Assembly (NCBI RefSeq): GCF_031753505.1
Contig: NC_089682.1
Span: 70,318,561-70,382,560 of the forward strand
From: Anomalospiza imberbis
Lineage: Eukaryota; Chordata; Aves; Passeriformes; Viduidae
Direction: 5' to 3'
DNA: 64,000 nt
The position numbers and the translations under genes are program-made. Below the pieces are notes generated by a model. That model did not search any database. It worked only from the letters and a program-made list of their open reading frames with translations, and had not been told where the DNA came from. Positions 37,624 through 51,215 of this stretch are shown piece after piece (position 1 is the stretch's first letter; the number at the start of each line of letters is the position of its first letter).

Positions 37624-40600
37624 AAAATAAAATCAGAAAATTCTTTAAACCCACATGAAAGGTAATCTCATAGGCACACTGTACAGCTGTTCCAGTATCA
37701 TCAGTTTACTGAAGCACATTTTCCAACACAGAGCTGAGGAGTTCTAAAGTATTAAATACTTAACTCCCCTTTGTCTTGAGGGGGCATAGTCAAGCCTATA
37801 AACTGAAAATAGTAGAAGTTCAGTATGTAATGGCTATATAAATCACCAATATAATGACTGATATTTGATAAAACATCTTTGTGGACTTTGTGCTAATGTT
37901 TAGTTTCCAAGGTCATAGTTTCAAGTCAAAATAGAAGACCTGCTTCTAATATTCTCACAATAGAAGAAAAATTATTTATGCATTGTCTTACAAGCTCCAA
38001 TTTACACTGAAATACAAAACCAGACAGGAAATTCACAGTACTTATGTAAAAAATTACTCATTGATACATCCACTGAAATACATCTTGTTTACTATAGTAA
38101 CCTAGGGCAAGAACATGACAGAGAACCTTTGCAAGAGACAGCTGAATGGCAAAAAGGCACAGAATGTTAATGTAATTCCTATGCTGAGTCCCAGTGTCAA
38201 AATAAATTCAGCTACTAAATGTAGAGCACCAAAATGGATTGTGCTGGACAAGAAATCTATCAGCTGAAGAGATGACACTGATTTAAGCAGTATTCCAAAA
38301 CCTTGTTCCAGTCTGACATGGATTTTTTTTTTTTGTTTCTCTAGGCAACTCACTTAACATATCTTTCTCCCTTTTCTCATTTCTTAAATGGGTAGAGTAG
38401 AGCATCTGAGAAAGCTACAAAGGCTCACCGTATTGCAGGTAAACTACAGAGCAATGAAAATATATCTATCATTAAAATCTCGGAAGAATTTCAAAGCATC
38501 ACTTTGATACAACTAGTCAGCAATTTTTGACTTGGCCAAAAAGTATTGATTAAAAAAAAAAAAAAAAAAAAGAAAAAGAACAAGAAAAATGTATTAATCA
38601 TGCTATTTTAGGTTCTGTAATGATGGGATATGCCCTGGAAAATAGCTTTGCTTCAGTGTCTTACTTAACTTATACTTAATGAAAAAAATATTTCTCAAGA
38701 CCTAAACTGAAGGAAAGGATTGGGATTGACTTCATCTTGGAGGAACAAATTTATTATTTCTCAAAACATGAACATTTATCACTCCTCCCCACTCCCAACT
38801 GCTAATTTTCTGTATTAGATTCGTAACTGCAATCATAAAACACTGTATATAAATAATTCTTTATCTCATCAAGCACCTTTCAAATGTAATTAGGTACTTC
38901 TCTTGTGAATATTTTAACAAGTTAAATGTATCTGCCCAACAAAATCTTCTTCTAAAATCCACCAACTATGTAATTTGTTTACAATTCAAGATGTGATAAA
39001 CCATGAAATCAGTACTAGAAATACAGTCTCCAGAATCTGTGTTGAAAAGGAAAGAGAGAAAAGTCCAAACAAACAACTCATGCTTAACAATTGCAGGAAA
39101 ACACAGCATCTATGAATATAATGTTTAATATGTGCAAAATATTTGGGGTTTGTAGTTTATTAGGATTGGGTAATCACATCACATTACACTTACACCAGAG
39201 ATGAATGAAAAAATTTTACTACAGGATGTCTTCCTGCCCAGTGTTATCCCTTTAATGCTTTCTGCATAGACTCTTTTATTAATATAGGCAACTTACTACA
39301 TATGAAGATCTTTATAGCTATTCCATTTTTTTGTCCTTTCTTGTCTAATGATAATGAAATCAAAGCTATCTACATGTCTCTGTTTTCATGAACTTCTCTT
39401 TCATCTTAGGTTGGTGGATAGATCTGATCTATGCCTTCAATTCCTCAGTCTTGCTCTATAAAGCTGTCTTTGCTTCACTGCTTATAATCGCTTTTCCCTT
39501 TGCATTAAAAACTCATTAGTGCAGCAAAATGGGAAAAAGAGGGATATGAGAAGTGAACAACGTCTGTGAAAAGATGAAAGGAGAAAACACAAGCTGAATA
39601 CTCAATTTGTATTTGCACACAAACGTTATCTTGCTTATGACCATCTGAGGGGTTTCTATTGTCATCCACAGTGGCTATTCTGAAAATGCCTTCAATTCAA
39701 ATCAAAATTAATTGCAGCAGAGATCCATTATCAGGCTCCATAGCAGCAGGGGTGATATGAATTAAAAAGCTGATCTTGATCCAGTTCCTTTTGTTATTTA
39801 AACATACATGTCTGCATATACCGTTCACTGTCCTGTTTGTTTTGCTGGTTGCTTAGCAAACCAATGCAATTATTTCTTAAAGAATCTAATAAGATACTGT
39901 ACCCACCTGAGGCAGGTGGAATGATGCTTTATGCAGTACCACTCATTGCTAGCACCATTTAACTCCGCATTTAGACTCTCTGGCTGCACCTACACTGCTA
40001 AATTATAGTCAGTTTTCAGCCAAGTCTCAGTGCTTAGGGCTGTTTCTGTCTGGAGCCTGCTGGAAGCAAATGGCCAAGGACTGAGCCAACACTTAAGCAG
40101 AAAGCGAGTCATGGCTCCAGCACTGGAACTGGCTTGTTGGTGCTCTCATTTAGCAGCATATGGATGTACCCTCTGTTTTTGTACATTTTAACTTGACAGT
40201 CTCTGGCCTGTCAAAGCACCTAAACAAGCTGTCTGAACCTGAAACTTCAATTTCTTGCAAGTAGTGGCAACCTACTCTTGTGTCCCTCTTTTCATGACTT
40301 TTCTAATCCTGATTTTATAAGAGATTGCAGCAAAAACAGAAAGCAAAATTTACTACAGCCTCCATGATTTTAGATAACGATGAAAAGTTACAAACATTTT
40401 CATTCAGTTTTCTCTTCTCTTCAATCAAAGAAATCATCAGCATTTTCCAGTTGTTTGGGAAAAATTCTTTTCAGCTTCCCAGAGTGCAAGCTTGTCATGA
40501 CAGATATCTTTAACCTCAAGTAAAATTTACATTTATAATGCTGAAATGTGAGGTAGTCCTCTAACTCTATACTCAAGTGAATAAAAATAGGCACAAGAAG

Positions 40601-42602
40601 GCCTTAATTTCATCCTCTGCTAAAAATCTCAGGTAGGTGAGGTGAATTGTGGCTGGACGTTTCCTTTCACTATGTACAGAGTTAGGTGAACACTTGCCTT
40701 AAATCTGTTTTTTCTGCATTTGTCCTGGCTATAGACTGGTAACAAATTTCTGCTTAAGGGATGCCGTATATCTTTTATAATTATGCACCACTGAAAGGCC
40801 GGCTCTCCGGTTTAGCAGCTTTTCCAATTGCTTTTTTGGGCCTGTCTACACCTGTAACTGGCATCACATGCCTGTCATGATATCCAGCACCTACTCCCAC
40901 AAGCCCAACCTATAAGGATATCCACAAGGAAGAACTCAATCTTTCGCCTTCTCCAAAAACCAAGAAACACTCTTCTTGGCTTCTGTGCACACCGATGTAC
41001 ACTCTTTTGAGAAAGATGCTCAACAGCACCTGTGACAGCAAGGGGCCACAGGACTGCAGCAGAAGTGGGTAAGATGAGGTCTGTGGGAGGACACAAATCA
41101 ACTGCATCCCTTCTCCAGCGCAGCGGAGCTGGAATCAACACGTGTCTCATCCAAGAGCTTGTACTTCCATCAGAAGAAAAAAGATACTATTGACCAGGAC
41201 AAAATGTAAAAGTGCTACACGGGAGCAGATGTGTATGAAGCCTTTAGATAATTTTGAGGGCTTCTGCTGCATGGCCAACATACACTTGCAATGCAAGAAG
41301 GTTCTCAGCCTCCTGACCTTACATATCGTCATGATCCAGAGCGTGATGAATGCACAGCCCTTCTTGCATAAATTACCAAAATTTAATTAAGCCTCAATGT
41401 TTAAAAGAACCCCACACAAAGGCAAGCTAACAGTTGCCTTTCATTTACAGTTGCACCTGTTATTCTAGAGGACTCTCCAAAACATTTGACAAGAAAATGT
41501 CTCTAGGAAAGAGAGAGATGTAATGTAGGGTAATCTAGACTCCACCATTCAAGAGAAATTTCCTGGCAAAGCTCTCATCACTATTAGAGTTCACTTATCT
41601 CTCCAAGAAGAAAGCACTACTTATCTTCAGTGACACTTTCGGGAGAGTGAGAAATAAGAAAAAGGTAAAGAGGTTTTTATACACAATTTGGTGAAATATC
41701 TGAAATAAAGCCCAGCATACAGAATGCCAAAGGACCTGACAAATTCAGATTTGTTTGTTCCTTTATGTGATGAATCTTAACTTTCCAGGAAGTTTCTCTC
41801 CTTTACTGCAGTTTAAGAGTGATCTAAGCAACTGAAGTAGTCCCTTACTGAAAAATCAGCTCTACAGATTATTCCTAAAATCCTTGAGTCATCATTTGGT
41901 TTTTCATTTTCTGCCAAATGCTCTGTCACTTCATTAACACTTTTAAAGATATTTTTTTCTCATAATAAGAACTGTAATTTGATATTCTTTTATTTTACTT
42001 CTGCAATTATTTTATTTGATGGACTTGTTTACACTTGGAAATTAAACAATGCGTAATTCTTTCTTGCTATGCTTCTACCCTACTACAACTGCATCCACGC
42101 AATAAGATATATATTTCATTATGTGAATTTTAGTGATAAGAAATATTTTATGATAGCAGCAACAATCGAATCAAAACATACAGTTATTCAGCTGAAAGAT
42201 TTCAAAACCCCTGGACCTATCCTTTCTAATAAAAACTGCCATCATAGCCGTTTGTTATGCTAAGTCTTATCTTCAAGAAGAGATTGTTTGCCTAAAAATT
42301 ACATCTGTAGACTTTTATTACAAGCAAAACTTATTTAAATCATATTTAATTGGGTATTGTTTTTCAGAAAACTGCAAGAAAGACGACTGCTGCTTCTACT
42401 CCTGGTATCATATGCATAGGAAGATAACTACCCTGACACTGATTTTCATTCAACATGCAAAATGAATGTCTGTATGGCTTCACCAGTTGTCTTATCACCC
42501 AAACCTCAGCAGAATACAAGATTGTCAAGTTCTTGTTGTGCAAGTAACCTCAGAATATATTTGTCCTTCAGAAATTTCCAGTTGGTTGTATAATTAAGAT
42601 AG
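37624..42602. other. Intronic DNA, no gene seen
   Basis: Unique sequence apart from a 20-nt A run. A less AT-rich stretch at about 40.86-41.39 kb has overlapping frames on both strands but no recognisable product or splice pattern. Confidence 0.5.
38552..38571 (+). repeat. Poly(A) run
   Basis: Twenty consecutive A residues followed by GAAAAAGAA. No element body was recognised upstream. Confidence 0.9.
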
Positions 42603-42708
42603 TCACAGACTCAGAGAATCATAGAATGGTCTGGATTGGAAGGGACCTCAAAGATACCTATTTTTGAACCCCCTACCAGAGGAAGGAACATCTTCCACTA
42701 GACCATGT
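42603..42708 (-). mobile_element. CR1 LINE 3' UTR fragment
   Basis: On the plus strand the sequence reads TCACAGACTCAGAGAATCAT, then GGATTGGAAGGGACCTCAAA, then CCACTAGACCATG. This is the reverse complement of the last roughly 105 nt of CR1. The terminal ATTCT(A/G)TG repeats are preserved. The copy breaks off upstream of the ORF2 stop and is non-coding. Confidence 0.92.
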
Positions 42709-44813
42709 TATTTTACATTTCAAAAACACCAAGCCCATTTGGGTATCTAAAAAGTCTTAAACAGCCTTTCATAGTTTCTGTTTTGTCAACAAAGCTAAAG
42801 AATAATCTTTATTTAGCCCATTGACAATTCCAGATTTGTGTTTTATTAATTCTCAAAGGAAAGCTGCTGATGTTATTTTGATTTTGCTTTCCAAAACCAT
42901 TAGAAGTTTCCTTTCTTACTGCATATAAACATACAGAAAATACTCTCCTGATTTCAGTGATTTCAAATGTGATGACTTTGAGTTTTCAAGCTGTCATAAA
43001 AAAAACTGCCAGAAAGTTTTTCATGCTAGTGTTTATCTGAGTGAGTGCATTTTGTGGACTATTTATGTGAGATATCCAGCATCTATTTTTAATTATGGTG
43101 CATAACTAAGTTGATTGTTTTTACCCATGCTTCCTTTAGGAAACAAGGAAAATATGTTAAGTTTTTGAATCAAAATTTACCTTAACCTAAAACTTTCTTG
43201 TTGTAATACGACTGTTCTGGTGTGAAGAATGAAGAGTTAAAACCATAGGGTTTTCAAAGAAATTTATACTTTATCAGGAATAGATCTTTGTGGATCCTTC
43301 CACAGAGGCCCCAGGAGCACTCAATCACCTTCAGGGACGATATTACCCTCAACACATAATTAGCAGAGCTCCAAGAAGCCAAATACAGCTCTTGGTCAAC
43401 ACCTGCAGAGATCTGCAGTCATGCTTAACTTGTACCCTGCTAAAAGGGTGCTATATTCACTCATTCTTTCCTTTTTAGATGTCACTTATATCCTTCAGGA
43501 CCTAACTTTTATTCAGCCTCTTCTCCAGTGATTGTCAGAATACTCACCCTTTCCTCTTTCTGCCTCCCTCATTGTTATCCTGGCTTTTCTTGTTTTCATT
43601 CCCTTGGAGAAAATACCCATCTAGCAAGTAAAAATTGTCACTCTTCCCTGGCTGATTCTCAAATTGTAATTTTATTTTACTTTACCCCTTTTCTCATATC
43701 TTGTTCAGAGCAGTCCTTTTTTCTTGTCTACTGTGAATCACAATCCCCCAGCTGTAATCACAACTTCTCATGTCTCCAAGTCAGCCCCCACTGCTTTCTG
43801 ATTTTCATTCCTTTCAGTTTTTTTTCTTCCTTATTACCTCCCATATTTTGTTTTCCTCTCACACACAGATGCACGCACACATACATATCAATTTAAACTT
43901 ACTTTATCTAATCCCACTTCATGCGAAGCATTATTCCTGATTAGTTTTCTACCTTCTCATGTTTTCCAACTGAACTTGAAATGTAACATTCTCCCACAAC
44001 TCCTATTAAGCCACTCATACCCTCCATGTTCCTTGATTCTTTTCACTAATGTTTTACCTGCTTGACCATAGTTTCAAGGCCTTGTCAATATAAGGGATTC
44101 TTTTCTGGTTTCCCCTACTCACTCCTCATAATCCTTTTTGCTCTTCAGCAACAATTTAGATTTACTTCTTTTTATCTGTTTTGTCACTGTAGAGCTGACA
44201 CTTTCTACAGCATGAAAAAAAAAAATGCCCTTCTCCAAGGTATTCTTAAGATTTTATGAGGTTTACAATGAGCCATCAATTTTTCTTTCAACTCTTCTTT
44301 TTTTGTCCACATTTTGATGGAAGCATTATTTTAAGTGTAAGTACTTGATATAGCTAATGCAGACTCAACACAAACTTCCTAGATTTATAAGCCTAATGCA
44401 GGAGCAGGTAAAAGCAGAGATCATGATTTCAAGTGGGGTTCACAGTAAATGGAAGTGGAATTACATCTGTGTGTCAATTCTATTTAGGCTAGCACTTCTA
44501 CCTTGTACAAAATTATTACCAACAAAAGAAGAGTGCACAGCTCAGTTTTGGCACTTACAACCTTCTCTCTTATGCTAAAAGAAATTCATATACCATCATA
44601 TTACCTATCTAAAGGGTAGCTATCTAAGTTAAGAAGCAATCTAGGTTTTGGGGTTTTTTACAGGGGGAGAAGAATGAAGGGGATGATTTATGCCATGTGT
44701 CTTAGTCTTTGGATGGAATTGTTGTTTAAGAACTTGTTTGCCCACTGACTATATGGGGAAACTCGAGACTTCCAGGATTCGTATCCTAAAAAAATTATTT
44801 CTTAAAAAAAAAT
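42709..44813. other. Intronic DNA, no gene seen
   Basis: The stretch at 43.5-44.2 kb is pyrimidine-rich on the plus strand and gives a long Phe/Ser/Leu-rich frame of low complexity. I do not regard it as coding. Confidence 0.5.
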
Positions 44814-44873
44814 GACAGGGTGTTTGGACTAGGTGATCTTTAAGGTCCCATTAAAACAGTTCTGATTCCATGA
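44814..44873 (+). mobile_element. CR1 LINE 3' terminal fragment
   Basis: GACAGGGTGTTTGGACTAGG, TGATCTTTAAGGTCCCATTA and GTTCTGATTCCATG match the last 60 nt of CR1. The terminal repeat is diverged and slightly deleted. This is a very short 5'-truncated insertion. Confidence 0.85.
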
Positions 44874-47389
44874 AAATTCTTCATTTTTTGTATCCTAAAC
44901 TTAGAATGTATATCAGTGCAGAAATCTGAAACAGTACATTCCAGAGAACTGGATGAAGCAATTTCTTCCCACAAAATCACATTCTTTCTTGTACAATTCA
45001 GGTCATTTCCTATACAGCTTCAGAAGCTCACAATCACTTTGCTTCTTATTTTCTTCTGTGCTTCTGCCATGATAATATATGACTTATCATAAACACTCAG
45101 CTTGTTAGGTTCTTCTATCTCTGCTCTATTTCAGATAGAAGAAAATCCATCAAACCTTTCAAAAAATTTGAACTGTTCAGATATTTCTAGAAATTATTTT
45201 TCTAGTGTAATCTATCATTCCATGCCCAATATACATAAAAATGGAAAATAGCTGTTGCTTGATTGATCTTATTTCACCAAAGATTATAAAGTACTTGTAA
45301 ATTGGGACTTAAATGGTAATTTTAAAAAATGCTTAATACTTCATTTTGCATAGTTTGATTTTAAAGGTTGGTAACTGTAAGAGTGTTTAAAAGGCAGAAA
45401 TTATTACATGTGGGTTAAGTTTGATTCATTTAAAAATGAGCAATAAATGTTTCTCAGTTTTAGGGAAAAATCAGTAGTATACTAAGCAGCAAAATTTTAG
45501 GCAAGGGAAGACTAGCACTAATTAACTTCATTCTTTGGTATCCATGACATGTTTATAGAGACATTATATAATGAAATATATATAATAGGCATAATAGGTA
45601 TACCACATTTCCTCAATAAATAAATATGCAACCAACATAATCTAATCTCTTACAATTTGCTCAACAGGAACATACTCTGACTCATATATTTGTGCCTAAA
45701 CTTCCTACCAGTACCTTTGTTTAGCTTTGAGAGTTAATACTTCTTTCACTGCTTTCTCACCCCATTGTCTAAGAAAAAACATCACAATCAATGAATTCTT
45801 TTGAGTTCTTTTGTTCTTATGTGTTAACTCTAGCACAAGCACTGAAGGCTAAACTCTACTGTCAGTAGCTCTGGTGCAATCCCACTGGTGTCACTGGGCT
45901 TGTACTTGTGTAACTGAAGTTGCAGTTACTGATCTGTGGATGTACTCACACCTGCAGGAGGAAGCAGCCCTGAAAGAGTGAAGAAAATGCCTGAACTAAT
46001 AGTAAAAACGAGTAATAAGGAGTAGTCACACACATGAAGTACATGCACGTTTATAAACTAATATGGATTCCACAGGACAAGCTTTTTATGCATGACTCAG
46101 TTGCTTTACAAGTATTTTTACAGCAGCAGCAGGATTTGCTATTTCTCTTAAAATCTTGGAAGGCTCTTTAGTGTATGTGAGGGAAAGGAGCCACAGTCCC
46201 CTGCACTCTACTACTAAAAAACACAGCAGAACAGCTCCCTCATACCCAATTAATTTTGCTGCAGGAAAAAAAAAAAAAAAAAAGAAAGAAAATCAAAAGA
46301 AGACATTTTGAATGGCTGAGACAAAAATCAGTGGTTTTCTGGTCCTCCTCCCAAGCTCAAGGGAAGAAAATTGATGTAACTGTTGTCCACAGGGATTAAC
46401 CATGTAAACCCTGAGAACAAGCTAATGTAGCCTAACTGATCATCACCAGTCCCAATCTAAGCCTAGCCAATATTCAGCAAACGATTCCAAAGACTTCTCA
46501 AGCTTTCTTGGAAGGAAAAACTGGTTAGCATCAGTGTGAGGGAATTTGATTTTTTCACAAAAATTCTTTCAACTTAAATCTAAGGAGAGAGGAAAAAATC
46601 ACTTTCATCCACCTTCAATCAATCTAATTTCTGACCCAATAATGAAATCTTGAACTTGAAAGTTATTCTGAAAGTAATTTCTATGCATTGCCTCAGTACT
46701 CTAAAAAAGTTTTTTCAAGATTACCTATTAATGTAGAACAGCAGAGATGAGAGAAGCTTTATTAAAGAACTGAGGAAAGCCAAAAGAAAGTTTGAGAAAA
46801 ATGCTGACACATAATCCTCTTTAAAACAACACAAAAAGTTCACAGTGCTGTCTTGCTTTAAGCAAGCAGTGATTAAAAGACCTATGGTACAAGAAATACT
46901 CTAAGAATATTTTTACTACACTAGAATGCACAACTGCAATACAGAAGTACTCTGAAATTGTTTAATGTCATACAATACTACTTTAAAATGTCAAGTATTT
47001 CATCATCTCTTTCCAGAAGTAGAGCATACCTTACCAGTTATATGAAGTATCTTTATTACATTCTCCATAGGTTTCCTGACATAATGAAACCTGTAATTTC
47101 CATATCAAAGCTAAAGTATTTGGCAGCAGAGATGTGGAAAGCATTCCAGTTCTTTTTTCAACAATATGCAATGAAGTTAGTGGCCATTGACCATCACAGC
47201 TAAATTTGTGTACAAATCTCCTGGACATCAAATGCTCCAATCTGCACAAGGCCACTAACCAGACATTTTACTTGCAATTACTACACTGTACATGCTCCAG
47301 CATGTCTGCTCCACAGAAAAGTTATTTTTCAGGATTAAATTTATTTCTGCTTCATCCTGGGTTCATCACAGGAGTCATCAAACCATCAA
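44874..47389. other. Intronic DNA, no gene seen
   Basis: AT-rich unique sequence with an 18-nt A run near 46.27 kb; nothing else recognised. Confidence 0.5.
46266..46283 (+). repeat. Poly(A) run
   Basis: Eighteen A residues followed by GAAAGAAAA. No element body was recognised upstream. Confidence 0.9.
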
Positions 47390-48430
47390 AGGTGCGGACA
47401 TACGCACCCATGAGCAGAGAGGCACAAGGGCAGGTGGAGATACCCTGGCAGAGACCCTTCCTCTCCCAAGGACGCCTCAGCCCCTGGCTGAGGGTGACAG
47501 CCAGCACTGTCAGCTGTGGAACACCTTGCAGCCTGAGGAGGGCATCACTGTCTGTGGGGCTGGGACACCGGCAGGATGCAGGGAATGAGCATCTTGGCAT
47601 TGCAACAAGACTTAGGAGATGTTTAGGTGAGGAATAAAAGGTGTGGAAAAGGGAAGGACAGATGTGGTTTAGAAGTAGAGGAAGAAGTACAAGAAAACAG
47701 TGGGGTGAGGGGATAAAGAAGGCCAGTCATATGTAGATAAGGCTGGTCAGTTCATTTCCCTGAGCCCTGTGCCTGCTGAACATCTTCTGTCCTGTCTTCT
47801 ATTAAACTCCATTTTTACCTATTTTCTTGGGTAAGGGGTTCTGTGTTCTCTCTGTGTGTGTAGTGGTCTGTGGTGCCAGCAGCTAGAGTGAGTGAAGGCA
47901 CCCACAAGCAGTGGGTGATGGCCAGCAAACACCAAGCTGGGCTAGCTGGGGAGGAGGTGAAGCAGTCAGAAAGCTGGAGTGTGTATGTGTAATTGGAAAT
48001 AAGACAAAGGAAGAAGTTGGCTACTGAAGGGGCAAGGGATCAAAAGCAACTGCCCAAGAGACTTTAGGATCCAGGGATTGACTGAGACCCATTTCAATGT
48101 GTGTGTGTATTTTACTGTGCAGGAGTAAGGGCAAGGATCAAGGGCCAGCTACTGCATGGACCATGTGTCTCAGCTCCATTACAGGAGGAATTGGAGTCCC
48201 ACAGGCAGTGTGTGTGTGTTGGTTTGTGCAAAGGAGTCTGTACCAGCAGCTGGACAGGGGTTGTAGCATCAGGTGCCAGCATCTGGGACAGCAAGGATCT
48301 GGAGCCAGTAGTCCTGAGCTGACCAAGTGTCCAAATCCAGCTCCTGGCAGTTTTCACACCACAAACATGAATACATGCATACACATGGGGACACGAGGAG
48401 GCCACTTTTGTTCGTGTGGGCACTGACTGC
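47390..48430 (+). mobile_element. GC-rich LTR-like / endogenous retrovirus remnant (tentative)
   Basis: About 1 kb that is clearly richer in G and C than the surrounding intron. In order it has a TATA-like AATAAAAGG (47633), a polyadenylation-like CTATTAAACTCC (ATTAAA at 47801-47806), T/G-rich sequence with TGTGTGTG at about 47850, and TGGTGCCAG at about 47872. The last resembles the start of a tRNA-Leu primer-binding site, as used by ERVL elements. The remaining 500 bp has two further TGTGTGTG blocks and no protein match that I recognise. TATA, poly(A) signal and possible primer site in this order suggest LTR plus leader, but I could not define TG...CA ends or a target duplication. Several overlapping open frames here reflect only the base composition. 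Confidence 0.4.
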
Positions 48431-49687
48431 TGTGCTGCTCTACTCAGACCTGTGTCTACCTGAATGCCTTCTGCTTGTCTGTGTGCTTACTGGGAATACA
48501 GCACCGACCTTGCTACTGTCTAAGCACTGTGGCATGGAGTCCCAACAGCCTTGCTTCCATCAGGCTAGCAAATTTAGCAGCCCTCTAACATCTTGCAATA
48601 ACTTCTTGCACATGTACTGCAAACATAGAATTTTTTTTTTATATGGACTACGACTCGATGTGATGCTAAACCAAGAAAAAAATTCTTTGCAGACTCATTT
48701 TCGTTGCTATGTATCTCCTACTTTCACCCAAGCAGAAAGATGAATGTGACAGGAAAAGCTATTCTTACAATCTTGAATCATTCTTCACGAAGAAACAGCA
48801 GGGAAAGAAAAATGGCTAGAAAAATATCTGGAAATAAGAAACTGCGCTCAAAGTGTAACCAGCAGTGGATATTATACAATATTAAAGCTTTAACTTTAGT
48901 AAAGCAGGGGAATTTCTACAAAATATAAACAAACTTGATTTTTGCTACAGCCAAAAATCTAAGAGATGTGGAATTAAAGAACTGGGGAGAAAGCCATGTA
49001 TAATTTATTTTCTTTCAGTAGATCTGCATATAGAGACAAAGTTCATTGAAACATGATTGAAGCAGGGATGCCCAGTTCTGATCAACCTGCCTTATTGATA
49101 AGATCAGTCTCCCTAAGACATGAGGATGGCTCCTGGAGATTGGTCCTTACTTTGAAAGAAAGATGAATATCTTTCAACAATTTCAAGATATACAGAAAAA
49201 AGCTTCACAAACTAGAATATATTTGTGTCCTTCTGCATGAAATTCAAATTCTTGGGGAATGAAAGAACATTTCTCTGACTTAGTTTACAAACCAACTCTA
49301 AACTAGTACAGAATGCTTCTAAAAAGAAATTAAACAGTATTGAAAGCACCAGCTGCAAATTATACTTCTCTAGGGAAAAACCAAGAGGTCATTTGGACAG
49401 TTGAAGACTTTCAGTATTTTTAGAATAAGAAAGAGCACTACCAAGATACCACATATCTGCTTCTACTAAAGAGAAAGACTACAGTGAAATCTAAGTGATT
49501 AATCAACCTCACACTATGCACATTATTTGAAAAATAGTATAGTTCAATAGTATCAAGATAACCCCACAGTGTGCTATGCTCACCTTTCTCTCACGTTTGC
49601 AAAGCCTAAGTCCTGAATTTGGACATCAGACAAGATTACTTTTGTTATGACCACGCTAAAGCTCACTTAAGCTGAGCAAAGAACAAC

Positions 49688-49748
49688 ATTCAGTAAAATG
49701 TTTGCCAATATTCAACTGGCAATATTGCCAATATTCAGTAAAATGTTT
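49688..49748. repeat. Short direct repeat with internal palindrome
   Basis: ATTCAGTAAAATGTTT occurs at 49688-49703 and again at 49733-49748. Between the copies GCCAATATT also recurs, and there is a GGCAATATTGCC palindrome. It looks like a local duplication. Confidence 0.8.
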
Positions 49749-51078
49749 CTGCGGAGCAAACATAAAACAACGTACTCAGCACAAATAATTTATGACTAAA
49801 AAGAATCCAGAATTTTAAACTCTTGTCATCTTTATGCTGAAAAAATTTACAGGTGCAAATTACTTGACAACTGATTGAATATATTAATATAAGATACAAA
49901 AGAAATGCACTTCAGTTATTATTTCTCTTTGCTAATAACCTCAACAAGTGGAAATCTATCTAATGTAGGAATCTTTATTTTCTATTACCATCAAACTGCG
50001 CCAATCTTCTGTAGAAAATTATGAGGGCTGCAATATCTAAGATCAGGAAAACAGATATTATCTGTGGCATATTTGCGTTTCCTCGTCTATGCTAGGTCAT
50101 CTAAACATTGATTAAAAATGTAATTTACTATTAAGTCTGATTCACCAGATCAATGCATTAAAAGTAGCATGAGGTTTTATTGTATAAAATGTGATTAGAA
50201 ATAACTCATATTCCCAAAATGTCACAACTTGCAATAGTAGGGACTTCAGAATATTTGCTAAAACTGTGTTGAAATTGTGCTAGTTTTACAGCTGGATCAG
50301 TGAATCCCTGGCTTACAGTGGGGGAAAATAAGAGCATTTAAGTGGCTAATTTTGCAATTTTGTTAAAAGAGAATGGTGTTCCATTGAGATCTTTTTTATA
50401 TAGTGGTAGGGAATGAGTAAGAACACATTCTAGCTATTCTAAAGTTTTTAGAAAGTTACCATAAATAACAGGAGAAAATGCTGCTATGAAAAACACAGTG
50501 AATAATGTTAAGAGCACAAGATAAGGATATATTTTCTATCCTCTGTTATTACTGATGTTGCATTATGTGCTGCCAGGATAAGAACCTTGCCTTGGCTGAA
50601 CTTTAACAGGTAGTTTGTAAAGCAAAATATTCAATAATGCTACACATAAAAAAGTGCATATTCTTAAAATTACAAAGAAGAGTTCTTGTAAAACAAATTT
50701 CAGACATACTTAAATAAGTGAAAAACCCATTGTAATCAAACCATTATGTGTCCAATAAGACACGAAAGCAAGATTTTTCTTTTCTACTTTTCATCAAAAC
50801 AAGCTTTCTCTTCAATACTGAGCAGCCACTTTCTCTTTACTTCTTAGATTATCCAAGGTCAAAGGAACACATCTGTCTCTGACAGCAATTAATCTGAAAT
50901 CCTCCAAAATGAAGTCTTATCAAAAAGGAAGGCTTTCTTCCTTTTGTATAATTAAAACCAATAAGATGATGACATCTGTGCTAGCTCTTCTTTCATTTTT
51001 TTTTCACAACAGCTTTCAGTTTACTTCTACACCTTTCTAAAACAGTGAATACTGACCAATACAAGTAAGCTAAGGAGT

Positions 51079-51118
51079 TGCTGTTTGGCAAACAGCACTC
51101 TTTATGCTGTTTGCCAAA
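51079..51118. repeat. Overlapping inverted repeats (14-bp stem)
   Basis: TTTGGCAAACAGCA (51084-51097) and its perfect reverse complement TGCTGTTTGCCAAA (51105-51118) flank a 7-nt loop. The left arm also belongs to a second near-palindrome, TGCTGTTTGGCAAACAGCA (51079-51097), so two alternative hairpins compete. The stem is too short for a typical microRNA precursor. Confidence 0.85.
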
Positions 51119-51215
51119 ACACTTGAGAACTTAACTTCATGACAAAATAACTCAAAATAAAGCTATTGCTATGGAAAAATAGCCTTTTGTATTTTGAAGA
51201 GCAATATCAGCTTCT

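Larger units (their letters stand above)
48431..51215. other. Intronic DNA, no gene seen
   Basis: Unique AT-rich sequence apart from the small repeats listed at 49.7 and 51.1 kb. Confidence 0.5.

Noticed and set aside
41142..41390. Plus-strand frame in a less AT-rich patch, considered as a retrocopy
   Set aside because: No recognisable protein, no A tail and overlapping frames on the other strand.
43528..43896. 122-codon plus-strand frame
   Set aside because: Low-complexity Phe/Ser/Cys/Leu composition from a pyrimidine-rich stretch.
47206..48743. Cluster of overlapping frames up to 143 codons
   Set aside because: They follow from the GC-rich LTR-like block; no protein family is recognisable, and frames overlap on both strands.
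51079..51118. microRNA precursor
   Set aside because: The stem is only 14 bp with a 7-nt loop, far short of a Drosha/Dicer substrate.
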